Shown one piece after another: positions 42,447 through 51,283 of a stretch of DNA of 64,000 nt. The DNA comes from Streptomyces sp. CB02959. Its GTDB lineage: Bacteria > Actinomycetota > Actinomycetes > Streptomycetales > Streptomycetaceae. The translations under genes and the position numbers were made by a program. The notes below the pieces were generated by a model that worked only from the letters and a program-made list of their open reading frames with translations, searched no databases and was not told where the DNA came from. The stretch lies in NCBI RefSeq assembly GCF_002803155.1, contig NZ_NNBP01000019.1, forward strand, positions 62,001-126,000, given 5' to 3'. How positions within the stretch are numbered: position 1 is the first letter of the stretch; the number at the start of each line of letters is the position of its first letter.

Positions 42447-42452
42447 TACGCT
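42447..42452 (+). promoter_or_regulatory. Candidate -10 box of the MFS exporter gene (leaderless)
   Basis: TACGCT ends 6 nt before ATG 42459 with no Shine-Dalgarno between. A second TACCCT lies 14 bp further upstream. Confidence 0.45.
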
Positions 42453-42458
42453 GGCCCG

Positions 42459-44006
42459 ATGACCGCTGATCCTTCGAGCCCCGCGGACGCGGCCGCCCCC
42501 GCCGCCGCGGGCAGTACCGCCGCACCCGCCGTACTTGCCGCCCGTGCCGCCACCCCGCCCCCGGACGGCTCCGGAGGCGTCCTCGGACGGGAGCACCGCG
42601 CCCTGACCCTCGGCATCATCTCCGTCGTCTCCCTCATCGCCTTCGAGGCGAGCGCGGTGAACACCGCCATGCCGGTGGCGGCCCACGCCCTCGACGGCAT
42701 CGGGCTCTATGCCTTCGCCTTCTCGGCCTTCTTCACGGCCAGCCTGTTCGCCATGGCGCTCTCCGGTGTGTGGAGCGACCGGCGCGGACCGCTGGCGCCG
42801 CTGTTCAGCGGGATCGCCGCGTTCGGCGCGGGGCTGCTGATCGCCGGCGGGGCGCAGGGCATGGGCATGTTCGTCGCCGGGCGCGGGGTCCAGGGCCTGG
42901 GCGGCGGCCTGGCCGTGGTGGCGCTGTACGTCGTCGTCGGCCGCGGCTATCCCGAGCGGCTGCGGCCGTCGGTCATGGCGTCGTTCTCGGCGGCCTGGGT
43001 GGTGCCGGTGATAGTCGGCCCGCTGGTCGCCGGGACGGTCACCGAGCAGTTCGGCTGGCGCTGGGTGTTCCTCTCCATACCCGTGCTGATACTCCTGCCG
43101 CTCGCGGTGATGCTGCCGGCGCTGCGCAAGCTGCCGCGCACCGCCCCGGGCCCGGACGCCGGCCTTCGGGGCATCCTCGGCAGCCGCCGCTGCCTGCTGG
43201 CCCTGGCGGTCGCGGTGGGTGCGTCGCTGTTGCAGTACGCGGGCCAGCACCCGGACCGGGGCGCGCTGCTGCCGGCCGCCGTCGGGCTGGCGCTGCTGGC
43301 CCCGGCCATCGTGCGACTGCTGCCCCGCGGCACGTTCCGGGCGGCGCGGGGGCTGCCGGCGGTGGTGCTGATGCGCGGTCTGGCCGCCGGGTCGCTGGTG
43401 GCGGCCGAGAGCTTCATCCCGCTGCTGCTGGTCACCCAGCGCGGGCTGTCCGCCACCCTGGCCGGGCTCTCGCTCACCGGCGGCGGCCTGACCTGGGCGC
43501 TCGGCTCGTACGTCCAGAGCCGCCCGCGTCTGGACCCGCACCGCGAGCGGCTGATGGGCCTGGGCATGGCGCTGCTGGCGACGGCGATCCTGCTGGTGCC
43601 GCTGGTGCTGATCGACGCGGTGCCGGTCTGGACGGTGGCCGCGGCGTGGACGATCGGCGGCTTCGGCATGGGCCTGAACATCTCCAGTGGCGGGGTGCTG
43701 CTGCTGAAGCTGTCCCGTCCGGAGGAGGCGGGCAGCAACTCCTCGTCCCTCCAGATGTCCGATGCGCTGGGCAATGTGACCTTCGTCGGCGTCAGCGGGG
43801 TGCTGTTCGTGGCCTTCGGCGGCGGTTCGATCGCCGCGGGCGGTGCCGCGCCGGCCACCACCGGCGGCGCCGCCCCGGTGAGCCACCCCGCGGCGTTCCT
43901 GGCGGTCTTCGCGGCGATGGCGGTGGTGGCGGTCGTCGGCGCGGTGGTGGCCGCCCGGCTGCGCCCGAAAGCGGTGGACGGGCCCCGGCCGTCGGTGGAG
44001 CTCTAG
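42459..44006 (+). CDS. MFS multidrug-type transporter
   Basis: A 515-residue transporter with a ~50-residue Ala/Pro-rich cytoplasmic N-terminus, then about 12-14 helices. Helix 1 (LGIISVVSLIAFEASAVNTAMPVAAHAL), motif A GVWSDRRGPLAPLF and RGVQGLGGGLAVVALYVVVGRGYPERLRP identify the drug:proton antiporter group, nearest to DHA2-like exporters. The C-terminal half has MGLGMALLATAIL and GGFGMGLNISSGGVLLLKLSRPEEAGSNSSSLQMSDALG. Its substrate is unknown. The gene is divergent from the alpha/beta hydrolase; a shared role is possible but not shown. Confidence 0.87.
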   Translation: MTADPSSPADAAAPAAAGSTAAPAVLAARAATPPPDGSGGVLGREHRALTLGIISVVSLIAFEASAVNTAMPVAAHALDGIGLYAFAFSAFFTASLFAMALSGVWSDRRGPLAPLFSGIAAFGAGLLIAGGAQGMGMFVAGRGVQGLGGGLAVVALYVVVGRGYPERLRPSVMASFSAAWVVPVIVGPLVAGTVTEQFGWRWVFLSIPVLILLPLAVMLPALRKLPRTAPGPDAGLRGILGSRRCLLALAVAVGASLLQYAGQHPDRGALLPAAVGLALLAPAIVRLLPRGTFRAARGLPAVVLMRGLAAGSLVAAESFIPLLLVTQRGLSATLAGLSLTGGGLTWALGSYVQSRPRLDPHRERLMGLGMALLATAILLVPLVLIDAVPVWTVAAAWTIGGFGMGLNISSGGVLLLKLSRPEEAGSNSSSLQMSDALGNVTFVGVSGVLFVAFGGGSIAAGGAAPATTGGAAPVSHPAAFLAVFAAMAVVAVVGAVVAARLRPKAVDGPRPSVEL

Positions 44007-44145
44007 CACCTGTCGTCGCATTCCCGTCTGCCGCGCGACGCCCGGCACTGGGCACCGCCCCCATCGGCAGCCGGTGCGGTGTGACGTCGCTCCCACCCCC
44101 GGGCGGGAGCGGCCGTTCCGCGTCGGGGGGAAAGCGGGGCACCGG

Positions 44146-44151
44146 TAGGCT
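44146..44151 (+). promoter_or_regulatory. Candidate -10 box of the helicase gene
   Basis: TAGGCT lies 39 nt before the GTG at 44191, leaving a leader of about 33 nt that contains CGGAG just before the start. Confidence 0.45.
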
Positions 44152-44190
44152 GACGCGGTTGCCGATCGCCGACTTCAGCCGACGGAGACC

Positions 44191-45987
44191 GTGACTACTA
44201 CCACCAGCGCCACCAACAGCCATCACCTGTCCCCGGCCTTCCCGGGGCGGGCCCCGTGGGGTACCGCGAACAAGCTGCGTGCCTGGCAGCAGGCGGCCAT
44301 GGACCGGTACATCCAGACCCAGCCGAGAGACTTCCTCGCCGTGGCCACGCCCGGCGCCGGCAAGACGACGTTCGCGCTGACCCTCGCCTCGTGGCTGCTG
44401 CACCACCACGTCGTGCAGCAGGTGACCGTCGTCGCGCCGACCGAGCACCTGAAGAAGCAGTGGGCGGAGGCCGCGGCCCGGATCGGGATCAAGCTCGACC
44501 CGGAGTACAGCGCCGGGCCGCTGGGCCGCGAGTACCACGGCATCGCGATCACCTACGCCGGTGTCGGGGTGCGCCCGATGCTGCACCGCAACCGGATCGA
44601 GCAGCGCAAGACCCTGGTCATCCTCGACGAGATCCACCACGCCGGTGACTCGAAGTCGTGGGGCGAGGCGTGCCTGGAGGCGTTCGAGCCGGCGACCCGG
44701 CGGCTGGCGCTGACCGGTACGCCCTTCCGATCCGACACCAACCCCATCCCGTTCGTGGCGTACGAGGAGGGCAACGACGGGATCCGCCGGTCGTCGGCCG
44801 ACTACACCTACGGCTACGGGAACGCGCTCTCCGACGGCGTCGTCCGGCCGGTCATCTTCCTCTCCTACAGCGGGAACATGCGCTGGCGCACCAAGGCCGG
44901 CGACGAGATCGCGGCGCGGCTGGGCGAGCCGATGACCAAGGACGCGGTCTCCCAGGCGTGGCGCACCGCGCTGGACCCGCGCGGCGACTGGATGCCGAAC
45001 GTGCTGCGGGCCGCCGACCGCCGGCTGAGCGAGGTCCGCAAGGGCATCCCGGACGCCGGCGCCCTGGTGATCGCCTCCGACCAGGAGCAGGCCCGCGCGT
45101 ACGCCAAGCTGATCCGGGAGATCACCGGGCAGGGCGCGACGCTCGTGCTCTCCGACGACTCCGGCGCCTCGCAGCGCATCGACGACTTCTCGCACTCCGA
45201 CGACCGCTGGATGGTCGCGGTCCGGATGGTGTCCGAGGGCGTCGACGTGCCCCGGCTCGCGGTCGGCGTGTACGCCACCACGATCTCCACCCCGCTGTTC
45301 TTCGCGCAGGCGGTCGGCCGCTTCGTCCGGTCCCGCAAGCGCGGTGAGACCGCGTCCGTCTTCCTCCCCACCGTCCCGTCGCTGCTCGGCTTCGCCAACG
45401 AGATGGAGGTCGAACGCGACCACGTCCTCGACAAGCCGAAGAAGGACGGCGAGGAGGACCCGTACGCCGAGTCCGAGAAGGAGATGGACGAGGCGAACAA
45501 GGAGCAGGACGAGGACACCGGGGAGCAGGAGCAGTTCTCGTTCGAGGCGCTGGAGTCGGAGGCGGTCTTCGACCGGGTGCTCTACGACGGCGCCGAGTTC
45601 GGCATGCAGGCGCACGCCGGCAGCGAGGAGGAGCAGGACTACCTCGGCATCCCCGGCCTGCTGGAGCCCGACCAGGTGCAGATGCTGCTCCAGAAGCGGC
45701 AGGCGCGGCAGATAGCGCACAGCCGGAAGAAGCCGGACGCGGAGGCGGACCTGCTGGAGATGCCCGCCGAGCGGCGGCCGGTGGTCACGCACAAGGAGCT
45801 GCTGGAGCTGCGCAAGCAGCTCAACACGCTGGTGGGCGCCTACGTCCACCAGAGCGGCAAACCGCACGGGGTGATCCACACCGAGCTGCGCCGGACGTGC
45901 GGCGGCCCGCCGAGCGCGGAGGCGACGGCCGGGCAGCTCAACGAACGCATCAAGAAGGTGCGGGAGTGGGCCACGCGGATGCGCTGA
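44191..45987 (+). CDS. DEAD/DEAH-type superfamily 2 helicase
   Basis: A 598-residue SF2 ATPase conserved in actinomycetes. Motif I is VATPGAGKTTFALTLASWLL, motif II DEIHH (LVILDEIHHAGDSKSWGEA), motif III LTGTPFRSD, and the second RecA domain has MVSEGVDVPRLAVGVYAT and motif VI QAVGRFVRSRKRGETASVF. After about residue 410 is a strongly acidic segment (KKDGEEDPYAESEKEMDEANKE), then a helical C-terminal domain with LLELRKQLNTLVGAYVH. The layout resembles the RAD25/XPB-like or restriction-helicase branch without a nuclease. The nucleic-acid substrate is unknown. Confidence 0.88.
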   Translation: MTTTTSATNSHHLSPAFPGRAPWGTANKLRAWQQAAMDRYIQTQPRDFLAVATPGAGKTTFALTLASWLLHHHVVQQVTVVAPTEHLKKQWAEAAARIGIKLDPEYSAGPLGREYHGIAITYAGVGVRPMLHRNRIEQRKTLVILDEIHHAGDSKSWGEACLEAFEPATRRLALTGTPFRSDTNPIPFVAYEEGNDGIRRSSADYTYGYGNALSDGVVRPVIFLSYSGNMRWRTKAGDEIAARLGEPMTKDAVSQAWRTALDPRGDWMPNVLRAADRRLSEVRKGIPDAGALVIASDQEQARAYAKLIREITGQGATLVLSDDSGASQRIDDFSHSDDRWMVAVRMVSEGVDVPRLAVGVYATTISTPLFFAQAVGRFVRSRKRGETASVFLPTVPSLLGFANEMEVERDHVLDKPKKDGEEDPYAESEKEMDEANKEQDEDTGEQEQFSFEALESEAVFDRVLYDGAEFGMQAHAGSEEEQDYLGIPGLLEPDQVQMLLQKRQARQIAHSRKKPDAEADLLEMPAERRPVVTHKELLELRKQLNTLVGAYVHQSGKPHGVIHTELRRTCGGPPSAEATAGQLNERIKKVREWATRMR

Positions 45988-46030
45988 GCGCGTTCGCGGC
46001 CGCGGCCCGGCCCGGCGGCCCGGCGGGCCG

Positions 46031-46102
46031 GAGCCGGTGGTGCCAGTGGTGTCAGTAGTGCCGGTGGCGCCAGTGGTGCCGATGGTGCCGATGGTGCCAG
46101 TG
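46031..46102. repeat. 9-bp minisatellite, eight units
   Basis: Eight head-to-tail 9-bp units (GAGCCGGTG, GTGCCAGTG, GTGTCAGTA, GTGCCGGTG, GCGCCAGTG, GTGCCGATG twice, GTGCCAGTG) lie just after the helicase gene in the 504-bp gap before the IclR gene. The period is a multiple of three and both strands stay open, but no ribosome binding site or conserved protein supports translation. Confidence 0.8.
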
Positions 46103-46290
46103 GTGACGGGTCCGGCCGGTGTCGGTCCGGGGGACGCGTCGGGGAGGCGCGGTGCGGGTTCCGTGCGGAAGTGGTGTGCGGAGCGCGCCGCGCAGCGCCG
46201 GGCGGCGCGCGGCCGGAAGTCACGGGCCGGTCACGGTGGCGCGACCTGGCCCCCGTCGGAGAGGGCCACGGTGCGGACGAGAGCGGATAT

Positions 46291-46310
46291 TCCGGGCGTG
46301 AAAGCCCGGA
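46291..46310. other. Small inverted repeat upstream of the IclR gene
   Basis: TCCGGGC-GTGAAA-GCCCGGA forms a perfect 7-bp dyad about 180 bp before the regulator start. It could be a terminator-like hairpin or an operator. Nothing else is recognisable in this gap apart from the 9-bp repeats. Confidence 0.35.
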
Positions 46311-46491
46311 TTCTGGACGGACTCTTCCGCTGACCGGAGTGGCTCGCTACTGTCCCGGTCACGCACACGCCCCGTGGCAGCGCCGCCGCGGAGCGCAGCC
46401 GGTGCAAAGCGGCCGGCGGCTCCTGCGCGCTGCTCCGGGACGGGCAGTGCGCCGCGCACGGACGCCGCCACTCACTTCAGGAGGGGGCGTC

Positions 46492-47133
46492 GTGACCGCA
46501 GAGACCTCCCAGACGCTCGACCGAGGACTGCGCGTCCTCAAACTGCTCGCCGACACCGATCACGGGCTGACCGTCACCGAGCTCTCGCACAAGCTCGGCG
46601 TCAACCGCACCGTGGTCTACCGCCTGCTGGCGACGCTGGAGCAGCACGCTCTGGTGCGCCGGGACGCCGGCGGCCGGGCCCGGGTCGGACTGGGCGTGCT
46701 GCGCCTGGGCCGTCAGGTCCACCCCCTGGTCAGAGAGGCCGCACTGCCGGCGCTGCGGTCGCTCGCCGAGGACGTCGGCGCCACCGCCCACCTCACCCTC
46801 GTCGACGGCACCGAGGCGCTGGCGGTCGCGGTGGTCGAGCCGACCTGGACCGACTACCACGTCGCCTACCGGGCCGGGTTCCGCCATCCGCTGGACCGCG
46901 GGGCCGCCGGGCGGGCGATCCTCAAGGCCCGCCAGGGCCGCCTCCAGGACGCCGGACTCGCCCTGACGCACGGGGAGTTGGAGGCCGGTGCCAGCGGTGC
47001 CGCGGCTCCGCTGCTCGGGGTCAGCGGCATCGAGGGCAGCGTGGGCGTGGTGATGCTCACGGACACCGTCGCGGAGCAGATCGGGCCGCGGGTGGTGGAC
47101 GCGGCCCGGGAGGTCGCCGAGGCGCTGCGCTGA
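46492..47133 (+). CDS. IclR-family transcriptional regulator (short form)
   Basis: A 213-residue regulator; GTG 46492 follows CAGGAGGGGG. The winged helix (TLDRGLRVLKLLADTDHGLTVTELSHKLGVNRTVVYRLLATLEQHALVRRD, about 8-60) is typical. The effector domain (about 75-213: EDVGATAHLTLVDGTEALAVAV, RHPLDRGAAGRAIL, LLGVSGIEGSVGVV) is somewhat shorter than the usual ~250-residue protein. It stands between the helicase and Lon-like protease genes, so its target is not apparent. Confidence 0.87.
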   Translation: MTAETSQTLDRGLRVLKLLADTDHGLTVTELSHKLGVNRTVVYRLLATLEQHALVRRDAGGRARVGLGVLRLGRQVHPLVREAALPALRSLAEDVGATAHLTLVDGTEALAVAVVEPTWTDYHVAYRAGFRHPLDRGAAGRAILKARQGRLQDAGLALTHGELEAGASGAAAPLLGVSGIEGSVGVVMLTDTVAEQIGPRVVDAAREVAEALR

Positions 47134-47249
47134 CGCGGCGGCCCGCCGCCGGTCCGCGTGCCCGTGGCGATCACGTGCGCCATGTGGTGACCCTGTGCCG
47201 CTGCCGTGTGGCCAGGGCGCCGCACGGGGCGGGCGGGGCGGGGGTCATT

Positions 47250-47255
47250 TAGGGT
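47250..47255 (+). promoter_or_regulatory. Candidate -10 box of the Lon-like protease gene (leaderless)
   Basis: TAGGGT (in ATTTAGGGT, a local AT-rich spot) ends 6 nt before GTG 47262; no Shine-Dalgarno fits. Confidence 0.5.
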
Positions 47256-47261
47256 GGCGGA

Positions 47262-48047
47262 GTGTCCTCACGCGCCCGTGCCCTGCTGGTCTGCACCGCC
47301 CTCGTCCTCGCCGTCCTCGTCACCGCGGCCCTGGCACCGCTGCCGTACTCGGTCGCCTATCCAGGCATCACCGCCAACGTCCTCGGCGACGACAAGGGCA
47401 AACCCGTGATCACCGTCGCCGGCCCCCCCACCCGCGACACCAGCGGGCAGCTGCGGATGACCTCCATCACCGCCACCGGCCCGGACGCCTCCGTCCACCT
47501 GCCGGACGTGGTCCGGGCGTGGTTCCGCACCGACGAGGCGGTCATGCCGCGGGATTCGGTCTACCCGGTGGGCAACAACACCGAGGAGATCGCCGAGCAC
47601 AACGCGGAGCAGATGAAGCAGTCGCAGGACAGTGCCACCCGGGCCGCACTGGGCCGGCTGGGGAAGTCCCCCAAGGACGTCAAGGTCACCTTGAGCCTGG
47701 CGGACGTCGGCGGGCCCAGCGCCGGCCTGATGTTCGCGCTGGGCATCGTCGACAAGCTGGCCGGCGACGGCGCCGGGCGCGACCTCACCGGCGGCCGGAC
47801 CATCGCGGGGACCGGCACCATCGACGCCGACGGCGCGGTCGGCGCGGTCGGCGGGGTGGCGCTCAAGACCCAGGCCGCGCACCGCGACGGCGCGACGGTC
47901 TTCCTCGTCCCGCGCCAGGAGTGCACGGATGCCCGCGCCGAGCTCCCCCAAGGGATGCGGCTGATCCCGATCACCTCCCTGGACGGGGCGGTGGACGCCC
48001 TGAAGGCCCTCAACTCCGGCGGTGCGGTGCCCAGCTGCACCGGCTGA
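47262..48047 (+). CDS. Membrane-anchored Lon-like (S16) protease
   Basis: A 261-residue protein with an N-terminal membrane anchor (ALLVCTALVLAVLVTAALAPLP, about 7-28) and an outward-facing domain. The C-terminal part is a Lon-type proteolytic domain: nucleophile Ser153 in DVGGPSAGLMFALGIVD and general-base Lys202 in VALKTQAAHRDGATVFLVP. It resembles YlbL, but a clear PDZ domain between anchor and protease part is not visible, and there is no ATPase. It should process exported or membrane proteins; the target is unknown. It converges with the solute-uptake operon. Confidence 0.85.
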   Translation: MSSRARALLVCTALVLAVLVTAALAPLPYSVAYPGITANVLGDDKGKPVITVAGPPTRDTSGQLRMTSITATGPDASVHLPDVVRAWFRTDEAVMPRDSVYPVGNNTEEIAEHNAEQMKQSQDSATRAALGRLGKSPKDVKVTLSLADVGGPSAGLMFALGIVDKLAGDGAGRDLTGGRTIAGTGTIDADGAVGAVGGVALKTQAAHRDGATVFLVPRQECTDARAELPQGMRLIPITSLDGAVDALKALNSGGAVPSCTG

Positions 48048-48072
48048 GCCGAGGGCCCGGGGCCCGTCGTCC

Positions 48073-49098
48073 CTAGCCGCCGCCCTTCCTGATGAAGCCC
48101 TCCCGGAGCAGCCACGACTTGGCCACCTCGTGCGGATCGCGGCCCTCGACGTCGACCTCGGCGTTGAGCTTCTGGGCGACCTCGTTGTCCAGGGCGGCGG
48201 TGACCGGGGCGAGGACGGCGGCGATCTGCGGGTACTTCCGCAGCGCGGCGGCGTTGATCGACGGCGCGGCGTTGTAGTTCGGGAAGAAGCGCTTGTCGTC
48301 GGCGAGGACGGTCAGCCCCATCGCCTTGATCCGGCCGTCGGTGGTGAAGACCTCGCCGAAGGTGCAGGACGTCCCCTTCGCCGTCTCGGTGTAGACCACG
48401 CCGCCGGTCATCCGCCGGACGTTGCCGGGCGGGATGTCCATGCCGTACGCCTTCGCCATGCCGGGCAGGCCGTCGTTGCGGGTGGCGAACTCGTTCTCCA
48501 CGCACAGCGTGACCGCGCGGGGGTCCTTCTTCAGCAGTGCGGCGACGTCGGAGAGGGTGCGCACCCGGTACTTCTGCTCGTTGGCGGCGTTCAGCGCCAG
48601 CGCGTAGGTGTTGTTCAGCCGGGACTGCGGCAGCCAGACGATGCCGTTGCGCAGGTCGGCGTCGCGTACCGCCACCCACTGCTGATGCGGGTCCGGGATC
48701 GGCTTGACGTGCCCGAGGTGAGTGATCCAGCCGGTGCCGGTGTACTCGTACATCCCGTCCGCGGTGCCGGTGCGGACCGCCTCCCGGGCGCCGATGGTGC
48801 CCTGGATGTTGGTCTTGTCGACGACGGTGGCGCCGGCCGCCTTGAAGACCAGCCCCATGATCTGGCCGAGGATGATGTTCTCGGTGAACTCCTTGGAGGT
48901 GACGGTGAGCTGGGCGCCCTTGAGGGGCAGCCCCCGGCCGACCGTCCCGGGGACGACGTCGTCGGTCATCGGGCTGCCGCTGACCAGCCCGCAGCCGCCG
49001 AGCGCCGCGGCCGCCAGCAGTGCCGCGCCGACCGCCGCGAGCCTGCCGCGCCGCACCCTCGGGCCGTTCCGCACCCTCGGGCCGCTCTGCCCCCTCAT
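48073..49098 (-). CDS. Glycine betaine/choline-type substrate-binding lipoprotein (OpuCC/ProX-like)
   Basis: Last gene of a four-gene minus-strand ABC operon. The 341-residue protein has a basic signal sequence ending in a lipobox (AALGGCG, Cys36) and a type II periplasmic-binding fold starting LTVTSKEFTENIILGQIMGLVFKAAG, the OpuAC/osmoprotectant-binding signature. GMYEYTGTGWITHL and ENEFATRNDGLPGM continue the pattern. It captures quaternary-amine solutes outside the membrane. Its ATG (49098) overlaps the stop of the permease gene before it (ATGA), so it is translationally coupled. Confidence 0.9.
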   Translation of the reverse strand: MRGQSGPRVRNGPRVRRGRLAAVGAALLAAAALGGCGLVSGSPMTDDVVPGTVGRGLPLKGAQLTVTSKEFTENIILGQIMGLVFKAAGATVVDKTNIQGTIGAREAVRTGTADGMYEYTGTGWITHLGHVKPIPDPHQQWVAVRDADLRNGIVWLPQSRLNNTYALALNAANEQKYRVRTLSDVAALLKKDPRAVTLCVENEFATRNDGLPGMAKAYGMDIPPGNVRRMTGGVVYTETAKGTSCTFGEVFTTDGRIKAMGLTVLADDKRFFPNYNAAPSINAAALRKYPQIAAVLAPVTAALDNEVAQKLNAEVDVEGRDPHEVAKSWLLREGFIRKGGG

Positions 49099-49979
49099 GT
49101 GGCCACCTCCAATCCGCGCGGCCGCAACAGCAGTTCGGCCAGCGAGGCGAGCCACTCGACCAGTAGCGCCAGCGCCACGGTCAGCACCGAGCCCAGGATC
49201 AGCACCGGCATCCGCTGGGTGATGATGCCCGCCGAGATGAGGTCGCCCAGCCCGCCGCCCCCGCCGAACGTGGCCAGCGTCGCGGTGCCCACGTTCAGCA
49301 CCAGCGCGGTGCGCACCCCGGCCAGGATCAGCGGGACGGCCAGCGGGAGTTCGACCTTGGTCAGCACGCCCAGCGGGGACATGCCGATCCCGCGGGCCGC
49401 CTCGGTCAGCGTCGGATCGATGCCGCGCAGCCCGGCGATGGTGTTGGCCAGCACCGGCAGGACGGCGTAGACCACCATGCCGACGATCGCCGAACGGGCG
49501 CCGATGCCGAGCCAGATGACCAGCAGCACCAGCAGGCCGAGCGCCGGGACGGCCTGCCCGAGGTTGGCGACGGCCATCGCGAACGGGGTGGCCCGGCGCA
49601 GCCGCGGCCGGGTCAGCGCGATGCCCAGCGGGATCGCGATCACCAGCACGAAGATGGTGGAGACGGCGGTCAGTTGGAGGTGCTGGCGCAGCGCCAGCCA
49701 CACCTTGCCGTGGTCGACCGCCTGGTGGGCGATGGAGTCCAGACGGGCGCCGCGGAACCACAGCCAGGTCGCCAGCAGCGCGGCGGTCAGGAACGCCGGC
49801 ATGAACGTCCACTTCTGCCAGCTGATCCGGCGCCCGCCCACCGGGGCGGAGCGGGTCGGCGCCGTCCCGGACGCCACCTCCCGCTCAGCGGTCTCCGCGC
49901 CGTCCGGTGGAGCCGCCCCGCCGGGCCCCTCAGGAGGCCGTCTGCGGCCCCCGCCGCCCGATCCGGCGCCCGGCGTCAC
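49095..49979 (-). CDS. ABC permease of the osmoprotectant-type transporter (second permease)
   Basis: A 294-residue permease. GTG 49979 overlaps the ATPase stop (GTGA). The first ~65 residues are a Gly/Pro/Ala-rich cytoplasmic extension; the membrane part has about six helices, including WTFMPAFLTAALLATWLWF. The EAA-loop that docks on the ATPase is visible (TLTEAARGIGMSPLGVLTKVELPLAVPLILAGVRTALV). With the permease at 51276-51923 it forms a heterodimeric channel, as in OpuC/OpuCB-CD systems. Confidence 0.9.
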   Translation of the reverse strand: MTPGAGSGGGGRRRPPEGPGGAAPPDGAETAEREVASGTAPTRSAPVGGRRISWQKWTFMPAFLTAALLATWLWFRGARLDSIAHQAVDHGKVWLALRQHLQLTAVSTIFVLVIAIPLGIALTRPRLRRATPFAMAVANLGQAVPALGLLVLLVIWLGIGARSAIVGMVVYAVLPVLANTIAGLRGIDPTLTEAARGIGMSPLGVLTKVELPLAVPLILAGVRTALVLNVGTATLATFGGGGGLGDLISAGIITQRMPVLILGSVLTVALALLVEWLASLAELLLRPRGLEVAT

Positions 49980-51283
49980 GCCCGGCCTCCCGGGCCGCGC
50001 TCGGCCCCGCCCGCGCCGTTCAGGCCCTCCTGGGCGAGCTGGGTCCGGTGGGCGCGCAGCGCCTGGAGTTCGTGCTGGTGCTCCAGGGCCTCCAGGCGGT
50101 CCGCCTCCAGCAGTTCGTGGACGTTGTTCATCAGCGTCTCCATGTCGACCACACCGAGGAACTCGCCGCGCCGGCCGGTGACCGCGACCCGGCCCGCGCT
50201 GTCGGTCAGCACCGCCTCCAGGGCGTCGCGCAGCGTCGCGTCCAGGGTCACCGTGTCGGTGACCAGGGTGCCGGCCCGGGCCAGCGACTGTTTGGCGAGC
50301 GAGAGGTCGCCGCGGCGCAGCCACTTGTACGGGCGGCGGTGGCGGTCCAGCAGCAGCACTTCGTTGGTGGCGCCGTCGCGCAGCAGGTCGAAGATCGACT
50401 GGAGTGGGTCGTCGACCCGCGCGGTGGGGAAGTCGACCACCGCCACGTCCCGCACCCGGGTCAGGTTCAGCCGCTTGAGCGCCGCTCCGGCGCCCACGAA
50501 GCCGGAGACGAAGTCGTCCGCCGGGTTGGTGAGGATGGCCTCCGGGGTGTCGAACTGGGCGATGTGCGAGCGTTCGCGGAGCACCGCGATCCGGTCGCCG
50601 AGCTTGATCGCCTCGTCGAAGTCGTGGGTGACGAAGACGATGGTCTTGTGCAGCTCGTGCTGGAGCCGGATGAGCTCGTCCTGGAGGTGGTCGCGGGTGA
50701 TCGGGTCGACGGCGCCGAACGGCTCGTCCATCAGCAGCACCGGCGGGTCGGCGGCGAGCGCGCGGGCCACCCCGACCCGCTGCTGCTGGCCGCCGGAGAG
50801 CTGCCGGGGGTAGCGGTCGTGGAACTCGCCCGGGTCCAGGCCGACCAGGTCGAGCATCTGGGCCACCCGGTCCCGGGTGCGCGCCTTCGACCAGCCGGTC
50901 ATCCTCGGCACCAGGGCGATGTTCTGCGCCACCGTCATGTGCGGGAAGAGCCCGGACGCCTGGATGGCGTAGCCGACCTTGCGGCGCAGCCGGACCGGGT
51001 CGATGGCGGTGACGTCCTCGTCGCCGATCCGGATCCGCCCCGACGTCGGCTCGATCAGCCGGTTGATCATCTTCAGCGTGGTCGACTTGCCGCAGCCGGA
51101 CGGCCCCACGAACACCACCGTCTCGCCGGCCTTGATCTCCATGCTGACGTCGTCCACCGCCGGGGCGGGGGTGCCCGGGTAGGCCTTCGTCAGGTGCTCC
51201 AGCCGGATGGCGGCGCCCACCGAACCGGCCGGCCGCGCGGCGTTCTCCGTGGCGCTCGGGTCGCTCGGGTACGGCTCAGGCAC
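49976..51283 (-). CDS. ABC ATPase with CBS domains (OpuCA/ProV-like)
   Basis: A 435-residue ATPase, GTG 51283 with AGGGGGA upstream. Walker A is GPSGCGKSTTLKMINRL, signature LSGGQQQRVGVARAL, Walker B VLLMDEPFGAVD and switch THDFDEAIKLGDRIAVL. The C-terminal ~150 residues form CBS-like domains (VAVVDFPTARVDDPL, VTLDATLRDALEAVL), which sense ionic strength or c-di-AMP in related osmotic uptake systems. The overlap with the upstream permease gene is 8 bp, and it couples to the downstream permease by GTGA. Confidence 0.92.
   Translation of the reverse strand: MPEPYPSDPSATENAARPAGSVGAAIRLEHLTKAYPGTPAPAVDDVSMEIKAGETVVFVGPSGCGKSTTLKMINRLIEPTSGRIRIGDEDVTAIDPVRLRRKVGYAIQASGLFPHMTVAQNIALVPRMTGWSKARTRDRVAQMLDLVGLDPGEFHDRYPRQLSGGQQQRVGVARALAADPPVLLMDEPFGAVDPITRDHLQDELIRLQHELHKTIVFVTHDFDEAIKLGDRIAVLRERSHIAQFDTPEAILTNPADDFVSGFVGAGAALKRLNLTRVRDVAVVDFPTARVDDPLQSIFDLLRDGATNEVLLLDRHRRPYKWLRRGDLSLAKQSLARAGTLVTDTVTLDATLRDALEAVLTDSAGRVAVTGRRGEFLGVVDMETLMNNVHELLEADRLEALEHQHELQALRAHRTQLAQEGLNGAGGAERGPGGRA

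Noticed and set aside
41445..44096. 883-residue minus-strand frame across the MFS gene and the hydrolase
   Set aside because: Only the last 287 codons (from ATG 42308) form a recognisable protein; the upstream part is antisense to the MFS gene and low-complexity.
46037..46333. 98-residue plus-strand ORF over the 9-bp repeats
   Set aside because: It starts within the minisatellite, lacks a ribosome binding site, and its sequence is repeat-derived and Arg-rich without homologous look.
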